64,000 nt of DNA from Pseudomonas taiwanensis (GTDB lineage Bacteria > Pseudomonadota > Gammaproteobacteria > Pseudomonadales > Pseudomonadaceae): contig NZ_QJRF01000042.1 in the NCBI RefSeq assembly GCF_013393345.1, positions 25,212 to 89,211 on the forward strand, given 5' to 3'. The notes under the pieces are model-generated. The model was not told the origin of the DNA. It did not search any database and saw nothing but the letters and a program-made list of their open reading frames with translations. Of the stretch, positions 1 to 9,824 are shown in pieces (the first letter of the stretch is position 1; every line of letters starts with the position of its first letter). The position numbers and the translations under genes are program-made.

Positions 1-578
1 CCCACCGGATCGGTGGTGGCCCAGAGGTCGATCTGGCCCTTGATCAGCTTTTTCACGTTCTCCTGGTCACGCAGGGCGTTCTGCGGTGCCATGCCCTGGG
101 TTTCCAGGTGCTGGCTGACGGCGTCGTTCTTATAGGCGCCGATGCGGTACTGGGAGGCGCTCTTCAGGTCCTTGATGCTGAGGTTGTTGCCCGGCGCGGC
201 GAGCAGCACCCACTCGGTCTTGGCAATCGGGCCGACCCACTTGAACAGCGGCTGGCGCTCGGCGGTGAAGGTGGTGGAGAACAGGCCGTAGTTGGGCTTG
301 TCCAGGGTCAGGCGATAGAGGCGGTCCCAGGGGAAGCGCAGGGTCAGGCTGTAGTTGATGCCGGCACGCTTGAACATCTCGCGGACGATATCGGTGCTGA
401 TGCCGTCGATGCCGTCGTCACGGGCGAAGTTCTTGTCATCCACCGCCATGTTGAAGGGCGGGAAGTTCTCGGTGAGCAACACCACCTTGTAATCCGCAGG
501 GACTTCGGCGCGCGCCGTGAAGGCGAGGAACATCAGGCCCAGGGTCAGGGCACGTTGGATCAACTTCTGCATTGTCAT
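1..578 (-). CDS. Periplasmic amino-acid-type solute-binding protein (3' end outside window)
   Basis: The gene reads leftwards and runs off the window. The start is ATG at 578 (MTMQKLIQRAL) or in frame at 572. Residues 1 to about 24 form a signal peptide (hydrophobic core LTLGLMFLAF, cleavage after ARA), so the product is periplasmic. The mature part has the type 2 periplasmic-binding fold seen in polar amino-acid ABC transporters (VVLLTENFPPFNM, then DGIDGISTDIVREMFKRAG). It is a close tandem paralogue of the next gene, with the same RFPWDR and LRDQENVKKL blocks. No permease or ATPase is adjacent, so it may serve a distant transporter or act as a sensory binding protein. The ligand cannot be read from the sequence. 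Confidence 0.85.
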   Translation of the reverse strand, partial: MTMQKLIQRALTLGLMFLAFTARAEVPADYKVVLLTENFPPFNMAVDDKNFARDDGIDGISTDIVREMFKRAGINYSLTLRFPWDRLYRLTLDKPNYGLFSTTFTAERQPLFKWVGPIAKTEWVLLAAPGNNLSIKDLKSASQYRIGAYKNDAVSQHLETQGMAPQNALRDQENVKKLIKGQIDLWATTDPV

Positions 579-731
579 ACCGCTCGCTTGATTTGTGGTT
601 GTGGCTAAGCGGCTTCCTTGCGCGGGCTCCCCACCCACGGACGTACGGCTCGACCCGTCCTGCCTTCCTTGGCAAGCGACCGGCTTGTGGCCGGTCGCTG
701 GAGTCTTTGACTACTTTCGATGCACTACCCG

Positions 732-1487
732 TTACAGGTAGCTGTTGAGGATCTCGTCGACGAAGCCCTCGGCGCGCATCTGGTCCAGCGCGCCCTGCAG
801 TTTCTTCACGACTTCGTCGGGGACCTCTTTGTTCAGCGCCAGGAACAGCTCGGCCTGGTTGAAGCGCAGCACGGTCTTCAGGCCGCCCACGCCTTCCTGC
901 TTGGCCAGGTAACGGCCAGCCGGGTCGCCGGTAGCCCAGAGGTCGATCTGGCCTTTCTCCAGCTTCTTCGCGTTTTCCTGGTCGCGCAGGGCGGTGACGG
1001 GCTCGAGTTTCTGCTGGGCAAGGTACTCGGCGATAGCGTCGCCCTTGTAGGCGCCGACCTTGTACTTGCGCGCATCTTCCAGGCTGCCGAGGGCGATCTG
1101 GCTGTCGGCACGGGCCAGCATGATCCAGTCGTCCGGACCGATCGGGCCAACCCATTTGAAGGACTGCTCACGCTCGGGCAGACGCGCGGTGACGAAGACG
1201 CCATAGTCCGGCTTTTCCAGCGCCAGCTTGTAGATACGGTCCCAGGGGAAGCGCAGGGTCAGGCTGTACTTGACCCCGGCGCGCTTGAACATCTCACGCA
1301 CGATGTCGACGGCGATGCCGTCGATGTTGTCTTCCTGGGCGAAGTTCTTCCCATTGATCGACATGTTGTACGGGGGGAAGTTTTCAGTCAGGAGAACGAC
1401 GCTGTAGTTCTCATCCACTTCGGCGCGGGCAGCACCGGCAAGCACCATAAGGGTACCGGCCAGCGCCAGCAGCAGGCGTTTCGACAT
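732..1487 (-). CDS. Periplasmic amino-acid-type solute-binding protein
   Basis: This 251-residue protein has a clear signal peptide (LLLALAGTLMVLAGAARA, residues 5-22) and one type 2 periplasmic-binding domain (SBP_bac_3 family) over the rest. It starts VVLLTENFPPYNMS and contains RFPWDRIYKL and GQIDLWATGDPAGR. Its length is normal for the family. It lies 153 bp upstream, in the same direction, of a paralogue at 1-578, so the pair looks like a tandem duplication. No transporter membrane subunits are next to it. Upstream on the same strand is the histidine operon, separated by about 130 bp. The ligand is unknown; an amino acid or small organic acid is likely from the family. Confidence 0.88.
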   Translation of the reverse strand: MSKRLLLALAGTLMVLAGAARAEVDENYSVVLLTENFPPYNMSINGKNFAQEDNIDGIAVDIVREMFKRAGVKYSLTLRFPWDRIYKLALEKPDYGVFVTARLPEREQSFKWVGPIGPDDWIMLARADSQIALGSLEDARKYKVGAYKGDAIAEYLAQQKLEPVTALRDQENAKKLEKGQIDLWATGDPAGRYLAKQEGVGGLKTVLRFNQAELFLALNKEVPDEVVKKLQGALDQMRAEGFVDEILNSYL

Positions 1488-1621
1488 AAGCGGCTACCTT
1501 CCAGGAGAGATGGGAAATGCGCTGAGCTTAACCTCGCGGGAGCGAGGCTCGGGCATCAGCAACCCAGGCTGCGAAGTCCATCACGCGGGCAGCCTGGGCC
1601 AATGCTAGGCAAGAATCGTGC

Positions 1622-2392
1622 TCAGCGCACGAGGATTCCACGGCTGGCCAGATAGGCCTTCGCCTCCGGCACGGTGTACTCACCGAAGTGGAAGATGCTG
1701 GCCGCCAGCACGGCGTCGGCCTTGCCTTCGAGAATGCCGGCGGCCAGGTGCTCAAGATTGCCTACACCGCCGGAGGCGATCACCGGAATCCCGACGGTTT
1801 CACTGATGGCACGGGTGACGCCGAGGTCATAACCGCTCTTCACGCCGTCCTGGTCCATGCTGGTGAGAAGAATCTCGCCGGCACCCAGGTCTTCCATCTT
1901 TTTCGCCCAGGCCACGGCGTCGAGGCCGGTGGGTTTGCGTCCGCCATGGGTGAAAATTTCCCAGCGCGGTGTTTCCCCGGGGGCGGATACCTTCTTCGCG
2001 TCGATGGCGACCACGATGCACTGGGAGCCGAAACGGGCGGCGGCCTCGCCAACGAACTCGGGCGTGAACACTGCGGCCGTATTGATCGACACCTTGTCGG
2101 CGCCGGCATTGAGCAGGTTGCGGATGTCCTGCACGGTGCGCACGCCACCGCCCACGGTCAGCGGGATGAACACCTGGCTGGCCATGCGCTCGACGGTGTG
2201 CAGGGTGGTGTCGCGGCCGTCGACGCTGGCGGTGATGTCGAGGAAGGTGATTTCGTCGGCACCCTGCTCATCGTAGCGACGGGCGATTTCCACCGGATCG
2301 CCGGCGTCGCGGATGTTCTCGAACTTGACGCCCTTGACCACGCGGCCATTGTCCACGTCGAGGCAGGGGATTATGCGTTTTGCGAGAGCCAT
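1622..2392 (-). CDS. hisF: Imidazole glycerol phosphate synthase, cyclase subunit HisF
   Basis: HisF closes the imidazole ring in histidine synthesis. With ammonia from HisH it converts PRFAR to imidazole glycerol phosphate and AICAR. The 256-residue sequence is a complete (beta/alpha)8 barrel. The first catalytic aspartate sits in [16 protein letters not shown], the second in the central block [15 protein letters not shown], and the phosphate-binding glycines in [14 protein letters not shown]. It is the last gene of a minus-strand group hisB-hisH-DUF2164-hisA-hisF, 44 bp after hisA. The cytoplasmic partner HisH is encoded in the same group. Nothing is unusual in length or motifs. Confidence 0.98.
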   Translation of the reverse strand: MALAKRIIPCLDVDNGRVVKGVKFENIRDAGDPVEIARRYDEQGADEITFLDITASVDGRDTTLHTVERMASQVFIPLTVGGGVRTVQDIRNLLNAGADKVSINTAAVFTPEFVGEAAARFGSQCIVVAIDAKKVSAPGETPRWEIFTHGGRKPTGLDAVAWAKKMEDLGAGEILLTSMDQDGVKSGYDLGVTRAISETVGIPVIASGGVGNLEHLAAGILEGKADAVLAASIFHFGEYTVPEAKAYLASRGILVR

Positions 2393-2436
2393 AACAGTGT
2401 CCCGTAAGGTGCGCAGCGCGCACCGTTAGCCGTCGA

Positions 2437-3174
2437 TCAACCCTTGTAGCTGTCGCAGAAGGCCTGGGCCTCGGCGACGTCCAGGGTGCCTTCGTAGATG
2501 GCGCGGCCGGTGATGGCGCCGATGATGCCGGGGGCCTTGGCGGCCAGCAGCTTCTCGATGTCACCGAGGTTGTGGATACCGCCGGAAGCGATCACCGGGA
2601 TGCGGCTGGCAGCGGCCAGGGCAGCGGTGGCTTCGACGTTGCAGCCCTGCATCATCCCGTCCTTGGCGATGTCGGTGTAGACGATCGCGGACACGCCGTC
2701 GGCCTCGAAGCGGCGAGCCAGGTCGACCGCCTGCACGCTGCTGACTTCGGCCCAGCCGTCGGTAGCGACGAACCCGTCCTTGGCATCCAGGCCGACGATG
2801 ACCTTGCCCGGGAAGGCCTTGCAGGCCTCGGTGACGAATTCGGGCTCTTTCACTGCCTTGGTGCCGATGATCACGTAGCTGACGCCGGCCTTGACGTAGT
2901 GCTCGATGGTTTCCAGGGAGCGGATGCCGCCACCGATCTGGATCGGCAGGTTCGGGTAGCGCTTGGCGATGGCGGTGACCACTTCACCGTTCACCGGCTT
3001 GCCCTCGAAGGCACCGTTGAGGTCCACCAGGTGCAGGCGGCGGCAACCACCTTCCACCCATTTGGCGGCCATGCTCACCGGGTCGTCGGAGAACACGGTG
3101 GAGTCTTCCATACGGCCTTGGCGCAGACGCACGCAGGCGCCGTCCTTCAGATCGATAGCGGGGATAATCAGCAT
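2437..3174 (-). CDS. hisA: ProFAR isomerase HisA
   Basis: HisA (phosphoribosylformimino-5-aminoimidazole carboxamide ribotide isomerase) performs the Amadori rearrangement that makes the HisF/HisH substrate. The 245-residue protein is a (beta/alpha)8 barrel related to HisF. The catalytic aspartate lies in [16 protein letters not shown], the second in [14 protein letters not shown], and the phosphate site in [14 protein letters not shown]. It lies between a small DUF2164 gene upstream and hisF downstream, all on the minus strand. The arrangement supports a single histidine operon. Sequence and length are standard for proteobacteria. Confidence 0.98.
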   Translation of the reverse strand: MLIIPAIDLKDGACVRLRQGRMEDSTVFSDDPVSMAAKWVEGGCRRLHLVDLNGAFEGKPVNGEVVTAIAKRYPNLPIQIGGGIRSLETIEHYVKAGVSYVIIGTKAVKEPEFVTEACKAFPGKVIVGLDAKDGFVATDGWAEVSSVQAVDLARRFEADGVSAIVYTDIAKDGMMQGCNVEATAALAAASRIPVIASGGIHNLGDIEKLLAAKAPGIIGAITGRAIYEGTLDVAEAQAFCDSYKG

Positions 3175-3214
3175 CGGTTCAACCTGTAAGAAGTCAGTGG
3201 AATCGGCTTGGCGC

Positions 3215-3472
3215 TCAGTCTTTCTCGAGCGCCCACAAGTCGCTTTCGATGCTCTCGAACCTGTCTTTCAGGTGCGCCTGCACATCGAAGATCGCCTTGT
3301 TGTAGAAATGCGGCGCGAATTCCCGGGCGAAGAAGTCGAGTACTTCCTCGGCCTCGAAGGAACCCAGCTCCAGCTCGAAGCGATCCGCCATGAAACGCTT
3401 GATCGCCAGCACCGCGTCGTTGGTCTGGGCAGCGTCGAGTTGCAGGCTCGGGGCCTTCTTCGCGCGGCTCAT
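3215..3472 (-). CDS. DUF2164 family small protein
   Basis: The product is an 85-residue, acidic, mostly helical protein without a signal peptide or membrane segment (starts [13 protein letters not shown], ends [10 protein letters not shown]). It matches my memory of DUF2164, a small family found next to his genes in pseudomonads. The ATG at 3472 lies 2 bp past the hisH stop codon, so the two are probably translated together. A longer open frame continues upstream inside hisH but has no support. Its function is unknown. Its place between hisH and hisA suggests co-expression with histidine synthesis rather than proving a role in it. Confidence 0.8.
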   Translation of the reverse strand: MSRAKKAPSLQLDAAQTNDAVLAIKRFMADRFELELGSFEAEEVLDFFAREFAPHFYNKAIFDVQAHLKDRFESIESDLWALEKD

Positions 3473-3474
3473 GC

Positions 3475-4113
3475 TTACCAGCGGCCATCCCAGGCGGCGA
3501 AGTTCTGCAGCAACTGCAGGCCGTGGGTGTGGCTTTTTTCCGGGTGGAACTGCACGGCGAAGCGCGAACCCTCGGCCAGCGCAGCGGCGAAGTCCTTGCC
3601 GTAGTGACCGCGACCGGCGACCTGCTTGGGATTGCCCGCCTCGATGTAGTAGCTGTGTACGAAGTAGAAGCGCGCGCGGTCGGGGATGTTGTGCCAGAGC
3701 GGGTGGGCGACGCTCTGCTCCACCTCGTTCCAGCCCATGTGCGGCACCTTCAGGTGCTCGCCGTCTTCCACCAGGTTCTTGCCGAAGAAGCGCACCTGAC
3801 CGGGGAACAGGCCGATGCAATCGACGCCGTCGTTCTCTTCGCTGCGCTCCAGCAGTGCCTGCATGCCGACACAGATGCCCAGGAACGGGCGGTCCTGGCT
3901 GACTTCGCGGACCAGCTCGTCGAAGCCCAGGCGACGGATCTCGGCCATGCAATCGCGGATCGCGCCGACACCGGGGAAGACCACCCGGTCGGCTTCGCGG
4001 ATCACATTGGCGTCACTGCTGACCAGGACGCGGCCGGCGCCAACGTGTTCCAGGGCCTTGGCAACCGAGTGCAGGTTGCCCATGCCGTAGTCGATGACTG
4101 CAACCGTCTGCAT
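3475..4113 (-). CDS. hisH: Imidazole glycerol phosphate synthase, glutaminase subunit HisH
   Basis: HisH is a class I glutamine amidotransferase that makes ammonia from glutamine and channels it into HisF. The 212-residue protein has the family triad: the nucleophilic cysteine in [12 protein letters not shown] and the histidine and glutamate in [14 protein letters not shown]. The N-terminus [14 protein letters not shown] is typical. Its ATG overlaps the hisB stop codon by one base (TGATG), which points to translational coupling. Synteny with PAO1 suggests this is the housekeeping copy (called HisH1 there) rather than the O-antigen paralogue. Confidence 0.97.
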   Translation of the reverse strand: MQTVAVIDYGMGNLHSVAKALEHVGAGRVLVSSDANVIREADRVVFPGVGAIRDCMAEIRRLGFDELVREVSQDRPFLGICVGMQALLERSEENDGVDCIGLFPGQVRFFGKNLVEDGEHLKVPHMGWNEVEQSVAHPLWHNIPDRARFYFVHSYYIEAGNPKQVAGRGHYGKDFAAALAEGSRFAVQFHPEKSHTHGLQLLQNFAAWDGRW

Positions 4114-4706
4114 CAGAGCACGCCCTTGGTGGAGGGCATCTGGCCGGCCATGCGCGGATCACGCTCGACGGCCATGCGCAGGGCGCGGCCGAAGGCCTTG
4201 AACACGGTTTCGATCTGGTGGTGGGTGTTGTGGCCACGCAGGTTGTCGATGTGCAGGCTCACCAGGGCGTGGTTGACGAAGCCCTGGAAGAACTCCTGGA
4301 ACAGGTCGACGTCGAAGCCACCGACCACGGCGCGGGTGAAGGGCACGTGCATCTGCAGTCCGGGACGACCGGAGAAATCGATGACCACTCGGGACAGGGC
4401 TTCATCCAGGGGCACATAGGAGTGGCCGTAGCGGACGATGCCCTTCTTGTCACCGATGGCCTGGGTGAAGGCCTGGCCGAGAGTGATGCCGACGTCTTCC
4501 ACGGTGTGGTGATCGTCGATATGCAGATCGCCCTTGCACTCGATATCCAGGTCGATCAGGCCATGACGGGCGATCTGGTCGAGCATGTGCTCAAGGAATG
4601 GGACGCCGATATCAAAGCGCGCCTTGCCAGTGCCATCCAGGTTGATCGAAACCTTGATCTGGGTTTCCAGGGTATTGCGTTCGACGGATGCCGTACGTTC
4701 GGCCAT
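4113..4706 (-). CDS. hisB: Imidazoleglycerol-phosphate dehydratase HisB
   Basis: HisB dehydrates imidazole glycerol phosphate to imidazole acetol phosphate. This is the monofunctional 197-residue form, without the phosphatase domain found in E. coli. Metal-binding histidine motifs are visible as [12 protein letters not shown] and [14 protein letters not shown]. The frame stays open 13 codons further upstream, but the ATG at 4706 ([14 protein letters not shown]) matches known pseudomonad N-termini, and the extra residues are hydrophobic and unlike the family. It is the first gene of the histidine group here. Its stop overlaps the hisH start. Confidence 0.97.
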   Translation of the reverse strand: MAERTASVERNTLETQIKVSINLDGTGKARFDIGVPFLEHMLDQIARHGLIDLDIECKGDLHIDDHHTVEDVGITLGQAFTQAIGDKKGIVRYGHSYVPLDEALSRVVIDFSGRPGLQMHVPFTRAVVGGFDVDLFQEFFQGFVNHALVSLHIDNLRGHNTHHQIETVFKAFGRALRMAVERDPRMAGQMPSTKGVL

Positions 4707-4836
4707 CACCAGCTCCACAAAAAGGCTCACGAAAAAGAGCGCCATTATAGGCCGCAGGCTCTTGGTGCCGCTACCGACGGCGGTCGGCGGCGTTTACACT
4801 GCCGGCCCGCCCCCGCAATGCCCTTCAGGAGCCCCC

Positions 4837-5235
4837 ATGCCCGTGATCGTCGAGACCCTGAACAGCCCGTCCGAGCAGGACCTTGGCGACCTGGTGAAGA
4901 TCTACGCCGATGCCCCGGACTGGCTGCTGGCACCCTATGCCAGCGCGGCGGAACTGGTGACGTGCGGCTTGGCCGACGGCCAGTTGGTCGCAGGGCGCTT
5001 CAATGACCGCCTGCTGGGCGCGGCCCTGCTGCTGCGCGGCGAGCCTCACTGGCGACTGTCCCATCTGTGCGTGCGCAAGGTGACCCGCCACCGCGGCGTC
5101 GCTCGTCGACTGGTTGAAGAGACCGCGCGCCTGGCACGGGAATCGGGTAGATCGCTGCATCTGGCCGCCCCGCAGGGCCACCTGGAATCCCAGGCCCTGG
5201 CCGCGCATCTGCATCTGCCGCTGGAAAGCCTCTGA
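4837..5235 (+). CDS. GNAT acetyltransferase-like protein, PanZ/PanM type
   Basis: This 132-residue protein is a compact GNAT domain. The acetyl-CoA-binding segment appears as LCVRKVTRHRGVARRLVEE, close to the usual V-x-x-x-x-R-x-x-G-x-A/G pattern. The start MPVIVETLNSP follows the ribosome-binding site CAGGAG. Pseudomonad proteins of this size and N-terminus are commonly annotated as acetyl-CoA sensors of the PanZ family, which in E. coli help mature and regulate aspartate decarboxylase PanD. That assignment is from memory and is less secure than the GNAT fold itself. It is divergent from hisB, and the short gap between them probably holds both promoters. Confidence 0.7.
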   Translation: MPVIVETLNSPSEQDLGDLVKIYADAPDWLLAPYASAAELVTCGLADGQLVAGRFNDRLLGAALLLRGEPHWRLSHLCVRKVTRHRGVARRLVEETARLARESGRSLHLAAPQGHLESQALAAHLHLPLESL

Positions 5236-5344
5236 GGCGACGTCCAGCCCCTGAGCTGAACCGACGGCCAAAATCACTATCCAAAGTCCCTGACCAGGGC
5301 GCCGAGCCACGTGCCGCCGCGCACCAAGGCTGATGGCCCGGCGC

Positions 5345-5350
5345 TATACT
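5345..5350 (+). promoter_or_regulatory. Likely -10 element upstream of the AsmA gene
   Basis: The sequence TATACT lies 42 bp upstream of the AsmA-family start codon and matches the sigma-70 -10 consensus in five of six positions. No convincing -35 element is visible at the right distance, so this is only a candidate. Confidence 0.35.
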
Positions 5351-5391
5351 CGGCACCTTCAATTCACGCGATCCATCACAAGGACTGGCCA

Positions 5392-7623
5392 ATGAAAGCC
5401 TTCGGCAAAATCCTGGGCCTCATCTTCCTCGGGCTGTTGCTGATCATAGTGGCGGGGGGCTTCGCCCTGACCCACCTGTTCGACCCGAACGATTACAAGG
5501 ATGAAATCCAGCAACTGGCCCGCGACAAGGCCAACCTCGAACTGACCCTGAACGGCGACATTGGCTGGAGCCTGTTCCCCTGGCTCGGCCTCGAATTGCA
5601 CGAGGCGACCCTGGCCAGCGCCGTTACCCCGGAAAAGCCTTTCGCCAACCTCGACATGATTGGCCTGTCGGTGCGCGTGCTGCCGCTGTTGCGCCGCGAA
5701 GTGCAGATGAGCGACATCCGCGTAGAGGGCCTCAACCTCGATCTGCAACGTGACGAGAAAGGCCGCGGCAACTGGGAAGATATCGGCCGTCCCGCCAAGG
5801 CCCCGGAAACCGCCCAGACCGGCACGCCGACCACTCCAGCACCAGCTGAAGAGGCCAAACAAGCGCCCGCCGCCGACGAACCTGCGCGCCCGATCAAGCT
5901 GGATATCGACAGCCTGACCGTGCACAACGCCCGCATCGATTACACCGATGCCAAGAGCGGCAAGCAATTCAGTGCAGAAGGCATTGAGCTGACCACCGGC
6001 GCCATCCGCGAAGGCGCCAGCATCCCGTTCAAGCTCAGCGCCTTCTTCGGCACCAATCAGCCGGTATTGCGTGCCAAGACCGATCTCACCGCCAACCTGC
6101 GCTTCGAACGCGCCCTCAAGCGCTATCAGCTGGAAGATCTCAAGCTGAACGGCGAGGCCTCGGGCGAGCCGCTCAAGGGCAAGACGCTTGCCTTCAACGC
6201 CCAGGGCCAGTTGCTGGCCGATCTGGCCGCCAACGTCGCCGAATGGAACGGCCTGAAGCTGTCGGGTAACCAGTTGCGCGCCCTCGGCGAGCTGAAAGTG
6301 CATGACCTGGACAAGGACCCGCGCCTGGAAGGCGGCCTGTCCATCGCCCCGCTCAACCTGCGCGAGTTCCTCACCGGCATTGGGGTCGAGCTGCCGCCGA
6401 TGAGCGATGCCGCGACTCTGCAGAAATTCGAACTGGTCACCAAGCTCAACGGCAGCGCCAACAGCCTGGCTCTCGAGGGCCTGAACCTGAAGCTGGACGA
6501 CAGCACCTTCAACGGCCGACTGGCCGTGGCCGACCTCGCCAAAAAAGCGGTACGCGTTCAGCTCAAGGGCGACAAGCTGGACCTCGACCGCTATCTGCCG
6601 CCCAAGTCGAAGGCCAAAGAGGCCGTCCAGACCGCGCGCCAGGCCGAGGTCAAGCCCGCCGTAGCCGCCGCCACCCAGGGCGCCACGCCGCTGCCCAACG
6701 CCCCCACCCAGGCGGCCTGGAGCGAAACCCCGATCCTGCCTGTGGACCAACTGCGCAAGGTCGATCTGGAGGCCACCCTCAATTTCGGCCAGTTCACCGT
6801 CGACAAACTGCCCCTGGATGACGTCAGCCTCAAGGCCAATGGCAAGGCCGGCCTGATAACACTGGAAGACCTGCGCGGCGGCTTGTTCGGCGGCAGCTTC
6901 GTGGCCAATGCGCAGATCGACGCGCGTCCGGCCGTACCGCTGCTCAAGGCGCAGAAACGCATCAACAACGTGCCGGTGGAGAAGCTCCTGAAGGCGCAGG
7001 AGCAGAAACCGCCGGTGCGCGGGCTGCTCGACCTGAACGCCAACATCACCAGTAGCGGCAACAGCCAGAAGGCCTGGGTGGATGGCCTCAACGGCACCGC
7101 CAGCTTTGCGCTCAATGACGGCGCCCTGCTCGACGCCAACCTTGAGCAACAGATCTGCCAGGGCATCGCGACACTCAACCGCAAAGGCCTGGAAAGCACC
7201 CGTGGCGGCAACGAAACGCCCTTCCGCGAACTCAAGGGTTCCCTCGCCTTCAACAACGGCGTCGCCACCAACCCCGACATGGTCGCCAGCATCCCCGGCC
7301 TCAGCGTCAAGGGCGACGGCGCCATCGACCTGCGCGTGCTCGGCCTGGACTACCGTGTCGGCGTGATCATCGAAGGCGACAAGAGCGAGATGCCGGACCC
7401 GGCCTGCCAGGTCAACGAGCGCTATGTCGGTATCGAGTGGCCGCTGCGCTGCCGTGGCCCGCTGGAACTGGGCGCCAAGGCGTGCCGCCTGGACAAGGAC
7501 GGCATGGGCAAGGTCGCCGCCAAGCTGGCCGGCGACAAGCTCAACGAAAAACTGGAAGAGAAGCTCGGCGACAAGGTCAGCCCTGAACTCAAGGACGCAC
7601 TGAAGGGGCTGTTCAAGCAATGA
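5392..7623 (+). CDS. asmA: AsmA family protein
   Basis: The 743-residue product has one N-terminal membrane helix ([20 protein letters not shown], about residues 6-25). A long periplasmic part follows, with the AsmA N-terminal domain ([18 protein letters not shown], then [18 protein letters not shown]) and the C-terminal AsmA_2 region ([18 protein letters not shown] and following). A low-complexity Pro/Ala/Lys/Glu stretch near residues 140-165 separates them. AsmA-like proteins belong to the bridge-like family thought to move phospholipids between inner and outer membrane. The start at 5392 has the site AAGGA in front. The downstream mutY start overlaps its stop codon (CAATGAG), so the genes are probably co-transcribed. 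Confidence 0.93.
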   Translation: MKAFGKILGLIFLGLLLIIVAGGFALTHLFDPNDYKDEIQQLARDKANLELTLNGDIGWSLFPWLGLELHEATLASAVTPEKPFANLDMIGLSVRVLPLLRREVQMSDIRVEGLNLDLQRDEKGRGNWEDIGRPAKAPETAQTGTPTTPAPAEEAKQAPAADEPARPIKLDIDSLTVHNARIDYTDAKSGKQFSAEGIELTTGAIREGASIPFKLSAFFGTNQPVLRAKTDLTANLRFERALKRYQLEDLKLNGEASGEPLKGKTLAFNAQGQLLADLAANVAEWNGLKLSGNQLRALGELKVHDLDKDPRLEGGLSIAPLNLREFLTGIGVELPPMSDAATLQKFELVTKLNGSANSLALEGLNLKLDDSTFNGRLAVADLAKKAVRVQLKGDKLDLDRYLPPKSKAKEAVQTARQAEVKPAVAAATQGATPLPNAPTQAAWSETPILPVDQLRKVDLEATLNFGQFTVDKLPLDDVSLKANGKAGLITLEDLRGGLFGGSFVANAQIDARPAVPLLKAQKRINNVPVEKLLKAQEQKPPVRGLLDLNANITSSGNSQKAWVDGLNGTASFALNDGALLDANLEQQICQGIATLNRKGLESTRGGNETPFRELKGSLAFNNGVATNPDMVASIPGLSVKGDGAIDLRVLGLDYRVGVIIEGDKSEMPDPACQVNERYVGIEWPLRCRGPLELGAKACRLDKDGMGKVAAKLAGDKLNEKLEEKLGDKVSPELKDALKGLFKQ

Positions 7624-8687
7624 GCCCCGAGCAGTTTTCCGGCGCCGTACTCGATTGGTACGACAGCCACGGTCGCAAGGATCTGCCCTGGCAGCAGGGC
7701 ATCACCCCCTATCGCGTCTGGGTATCCGAAATCATGTTGCAGCAAACCCAGGTCAGCACGGTCCTGGGATATTTCGACCGCTTCATGGAGGCTCTGCCCA
7801 GCGTGCAGGACCTGGCCGCCGCACCTGAAGACGAAGTGCTGCACCTCTGGACCGGCCTCGGCTACTACACCCGCGCCCGCAACCTGCAGAAGACCGCGAA
7901 GCAGGTGGTGGCCGAACACGGCGGTGAATTCCCGCGAGATGTAGACCAGCTTGCGGAGTTACCGGGCATCGGTCGCTCCACTGCCGGCGCCATCGCCAGC
8001 CTGTCCATGGGATTACGCGCGCCGATTCTCGACGGTAACGTCAAGCGCGTCCTGGCCCGTTACGTCGCCCAGGACGGCTACCCGGGCGAGCCGAAAGTGG
8101 CGAAACAGCTCTGGGAAGTGGCCGAGCGCTTCACCCCGCACGAGCGGGTCAACAACTACACCCAGGCGATGATGGATCTGGGCGCCACCCTCTGCACCCG
8201 CAGCAAGCCCAGTTGCCTGCTGTGCCCGCTGCAGAGCGGTTGCCGTGCTCACCATCTGGGCCGAGAGACCGACTACCCCGTGTCGAAACCGCGCAAGGCC
8301 CTGCCGCAGAAGCGCACGCTGATGCCCCTGCTGGCCAGCCGCGATGGCTCCATCCTGCTTTACCGCCGACCCTCGAGCGGGCTCTGGGGCGGGCTCTGGA
8401 GCCTGCCGGAAATGGACGATCTCGACGCTCTCGCTCCACTGGCCAGCCAGCACGCCCTGCGCCTTGGCGAGCGCCGCGAACTGCCCGGCCTGACGCACAC
8501 ATTCAGCCACTTCCAACTGGCCATCGAACCCTGGCTGGTGGCCGTGGAAGGCAGCGCCCCCGCCGTGGCCGAGGGCGACTGGCTCTGGTATAACCTCGCC
8601 ACCCCGCCGCGCCTGGGCTTGGCCGCCCCGGTGAAGAAGCTGCTCAAGCGCGCGGCCGATGTATTGAACGCAGGAGAACCGCGATGA
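7620..8687 (+). CDS. mutY: A/G-specific adenine DNA glycosylase MutY
   Basis: MutY removes adenine mispaired with 8-oxoguanine. The 355-residue protein shows the catalytic glutamate in [13 protein letters not shown], the helix-hairpin-helix [15 protein letters not shown], the catalytic aspartate in [14 protein letters not shown], and the iron-sulfur cluster ligands as C-x6-C-x2-C-x5-C from CTRSKPSC onward. The C-terminal third is the MutT-like domain that recognises 8-oxoG ([19 protein letters not shown]). The start overlaps the AsmA stop and the end overlaps the yggX start (ATGA). Coupling to yggX is conserved in gamma-proteobacteria and places two oxidative-damage proteins together. Confidence 0.98.
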   Translation: MSPEQFSGAVLDWYDSHGRKDLPWQQGITPYRVWVSEIMLQQTQVSTVLGYFDRFMEALPSVQDLAAAPEDEVLHLWTGLGYYTRARNLQKTAKQVVAEHGGEFPRDVDQLAELPGIGRSTAGAIASLSMGLRAPILDGNVKRVLARYVAQDGYPGEPKVAKQLWEVAERFTPHERVNNYTQAMMDLGATLCTRSKPSCLLCPLQSGCRAHHLGRETDYPVSKPRKALPQKRTLMPLLASRDGSILLYRRPSSGLWGGLWSLPEMDDLDALAPLASQHALRLGERRELPGLTHTFSHFQLAIEPWLVAVEGSAPAVAEGDWLWYNLATPPRLGLAAPVKKLLKRAADVLNAGEPR

Positions 8688-8956
8688 CCCGCACCATCAT
8701 GTGCCGCAAGTACAAAGAGGAACTGCCGGGCCTGGAGCGTCCGCCGTATCCGGGCGCCAAGGGCGAGGACATCTTCAACAACGTCTCGAAGAAGGCCTGG
8801 GATGAGTGGCAAGCCCACCAGACCATGCTGATCAACGAGCGTCGCCTGAACATGATGAACGCCGAGGATCGCAAATTCCTCCAGGCGGAAATGGACAAGT
8901 TCCTTTCCGGTGAGGATTACGCCCAGGCAGAGGGCTACGTCCCCCCGAGCGCGTAA
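8684..8956 (+). CDS. yggX: Fe(2+)-trafficking protein YggX
   Basis: This 90-residue protein ([20 protein letters not shown]) is a full-length YggX. The family protects iron-sulfur clusters and limits oxidative damage by handling labile iron. The conserved cysteine at residue 7, in TIMCRKYK, is present, as is the [16 protein letters not shown] block. It overlaps the end of mutY by 4 bp and is the last gene before the tRNA-Phe promoter. Cytoplasmic, no unusual features. Confidence 0.97.
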   Translation: MTRTIMCRKYKEELPGLERPPYPGAKGEDIFNNVSKKAWDEWQAHQTMLINERRLNMMNAEDRKFLQAEMDKFLSGEDYAQAEGYVPPSA

Positions 8957-8992
8957 GCGCCCGGAATAACTAAAAAAATTTTCAAAAGGGTG

Positions 8993-9021
8993 TTGACGAG
9001 GGGCCGGCAAATCCGTTTAAT
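8993..9021 (+). promoter_or_regulatory. Sigma-70 promoter of tRNA-Phe
   Basis: TTGACG at 8993 and TTTAAT at 9016 are separated by exactly 17 bp and end 11 bp before the tRNA. This is a near-consensus housekeeping promoter, as expected for a stable RNA gene. An A-rich run (TAAAAAAATTTTC) sits just upstream and may act as an UP element. Confidence 0.8.
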
Positions 9022-9032
9022 AGCGCCCCGTT

Positions 9033-9108
9033 GCCCAGGTAGCTCAGTTGGTAGAGCAGGGGATTGAAAATCCCCGTGTCGGCGGTTCGATTCCGTCCCT
9101 GGGCACCA
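9033..9108 (+). tRNA. tRNA-Phe (GAA)
   Basis: The 76-nt gene folds as a standard cloverleaf with acceptor stem GCCCAGG/CCTGGGC, D-loop AGCTCAGTTGGTAGAGC, anticodon GAA at 9066-9068 flanked by the stem GGGGA/TCCCC, T-loop GGTTCGATTCC and an encoded CCA end. It is preceded by a strong promoter and followed by a terminator. Confidence 0.98.
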
Positions 9109-9120
9109 CTAATACCAAAC

Positions 9121-9151
9121 AAAAAACCCCAGCCATGTGCTGGGGTTTTTT
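9121..9151 (+). terminator. Rho-independent terminator after tRNA-Phe
   Basis: A perfect inverted repeat AAAAAACCCCAGC / GCTGGGGTTTTTT with a 5-nt loop (CATGT) ends in a T run, 12 bp after the tRNA. The A run on the left side means it can work in both directions. Confidence 0.9.
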
Positions 9152-9266
9152 GTTTTCAGCATCCCTCACAGCCGCCGGGCACGATGCGAACGGCGCTGCT
9201 AACCTCATCTCGAAGCGCCTCGAGGCAACCCCGAAGGGACTCGACCCGAGGGCGCCAGGGGGCTGC

Positions 9267-9818
9267 ATGAAGGGAATCGTCTTCAACCTGCTCGAAGAAG
9301 TGGTCACTCGGCACCAGGGCGAAGATGCCTGGGACGCCCTTTTGGATGGCACCGGCCTGGACGGTGTCTACACAGCCCTCGGCAGCTACCCCGACGATCA
9401 CATCTACCGCCTGGTGGCAGCCGCCGCCGAAGCGCTCGACATGTCCTCATTCGAAGTCCTGCGCTGGTTCGGCCGCGAAGCGATGCCGTCGCTGGCCAGC
9501 CGCTACCCCGCCTACTTCGATCCCCACGACTCGACGCACCCCTTCATCCTCAGCGTCAACCAGATCATCCATCCCGAAGTCCGCATGATCTATCCAGGCG
9601 CGGACGTTCCCACCTTCGGCTTCCGTGATGAAACCGACGGCACGCTGATGATGACTTATCGCTCCCCCCGCCGACTCTGTGCCCTGGCTCATGGCTTCAT
9701 CGAGGGCGCAGCGGTGCATTTCGGCGAGTCACTGGCCGTCGACCACCTCGCCTGCATGCATCGCGGTGATAGCGAATGCCGCTGCCGAATCACCTTCCAC
9801 GGCAAGACCCGGGGCTGA
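9267..9818 (+). CDS. H-NOX heme nitric oxide sensor
   Basis: This 183-residue protein is a complete stand-alone H-NOX domain (heme-nitric oxide/oxygen binding). The proximal heme ligand is His102 (VNQIIHPEVRMIYP). The heme-propionate motif Y-x-S-x-R is at residues 131-135 (YRSPR). Four cysteines at 138, 163, 171 and 173 have the spacing C-x24-C-x7-C-x-C of the zinc-cysteine cluster described in Vibrio cholerae H-NOX. The start at 9267 has an AGGGGG site in front; an upstream extension of the frame runs through the terminator and is rejected. The next gene begins 6 bp later and encodes a GGDEF-EAL protein, the usual partner for NO control of cyclic-di-GMP. The product is cytoplasmic. Confidence 0.95.
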   Translation: MKGIVFNLLEEVVTRHQGEDAWDALLDGTGLDGVYTALGSYPDDHIYRLVAAAAEALDMSSFEVLRWFGREAMPSLASRYPAYFDPHDSTHPFILSVNQIIHPEVRMIYPGADVPTFGFRDETDGTLMMTYRSPRRLCALAHGFIEGAAVHFGESLAVDHLACMHRGDSECRCRITFHGKTRG

Positions 9819-9824
9819 GCGGAC

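Noticed and set aside
5359..7620. A 753-codon open frame on the minus strand
   Set aside because: It lies entirely opposite the AsmA gene, has the composition expected of an antisense frame in GC-rich DNA and no recognisable domain.
9048..9266. In-frame upstream extension of the H-NOX gene
   Set aside because: It would run through tRNA-Phe and its terminator; the ATG at 9267 gives the standard H-NOX N-terminus and His102 numbering.
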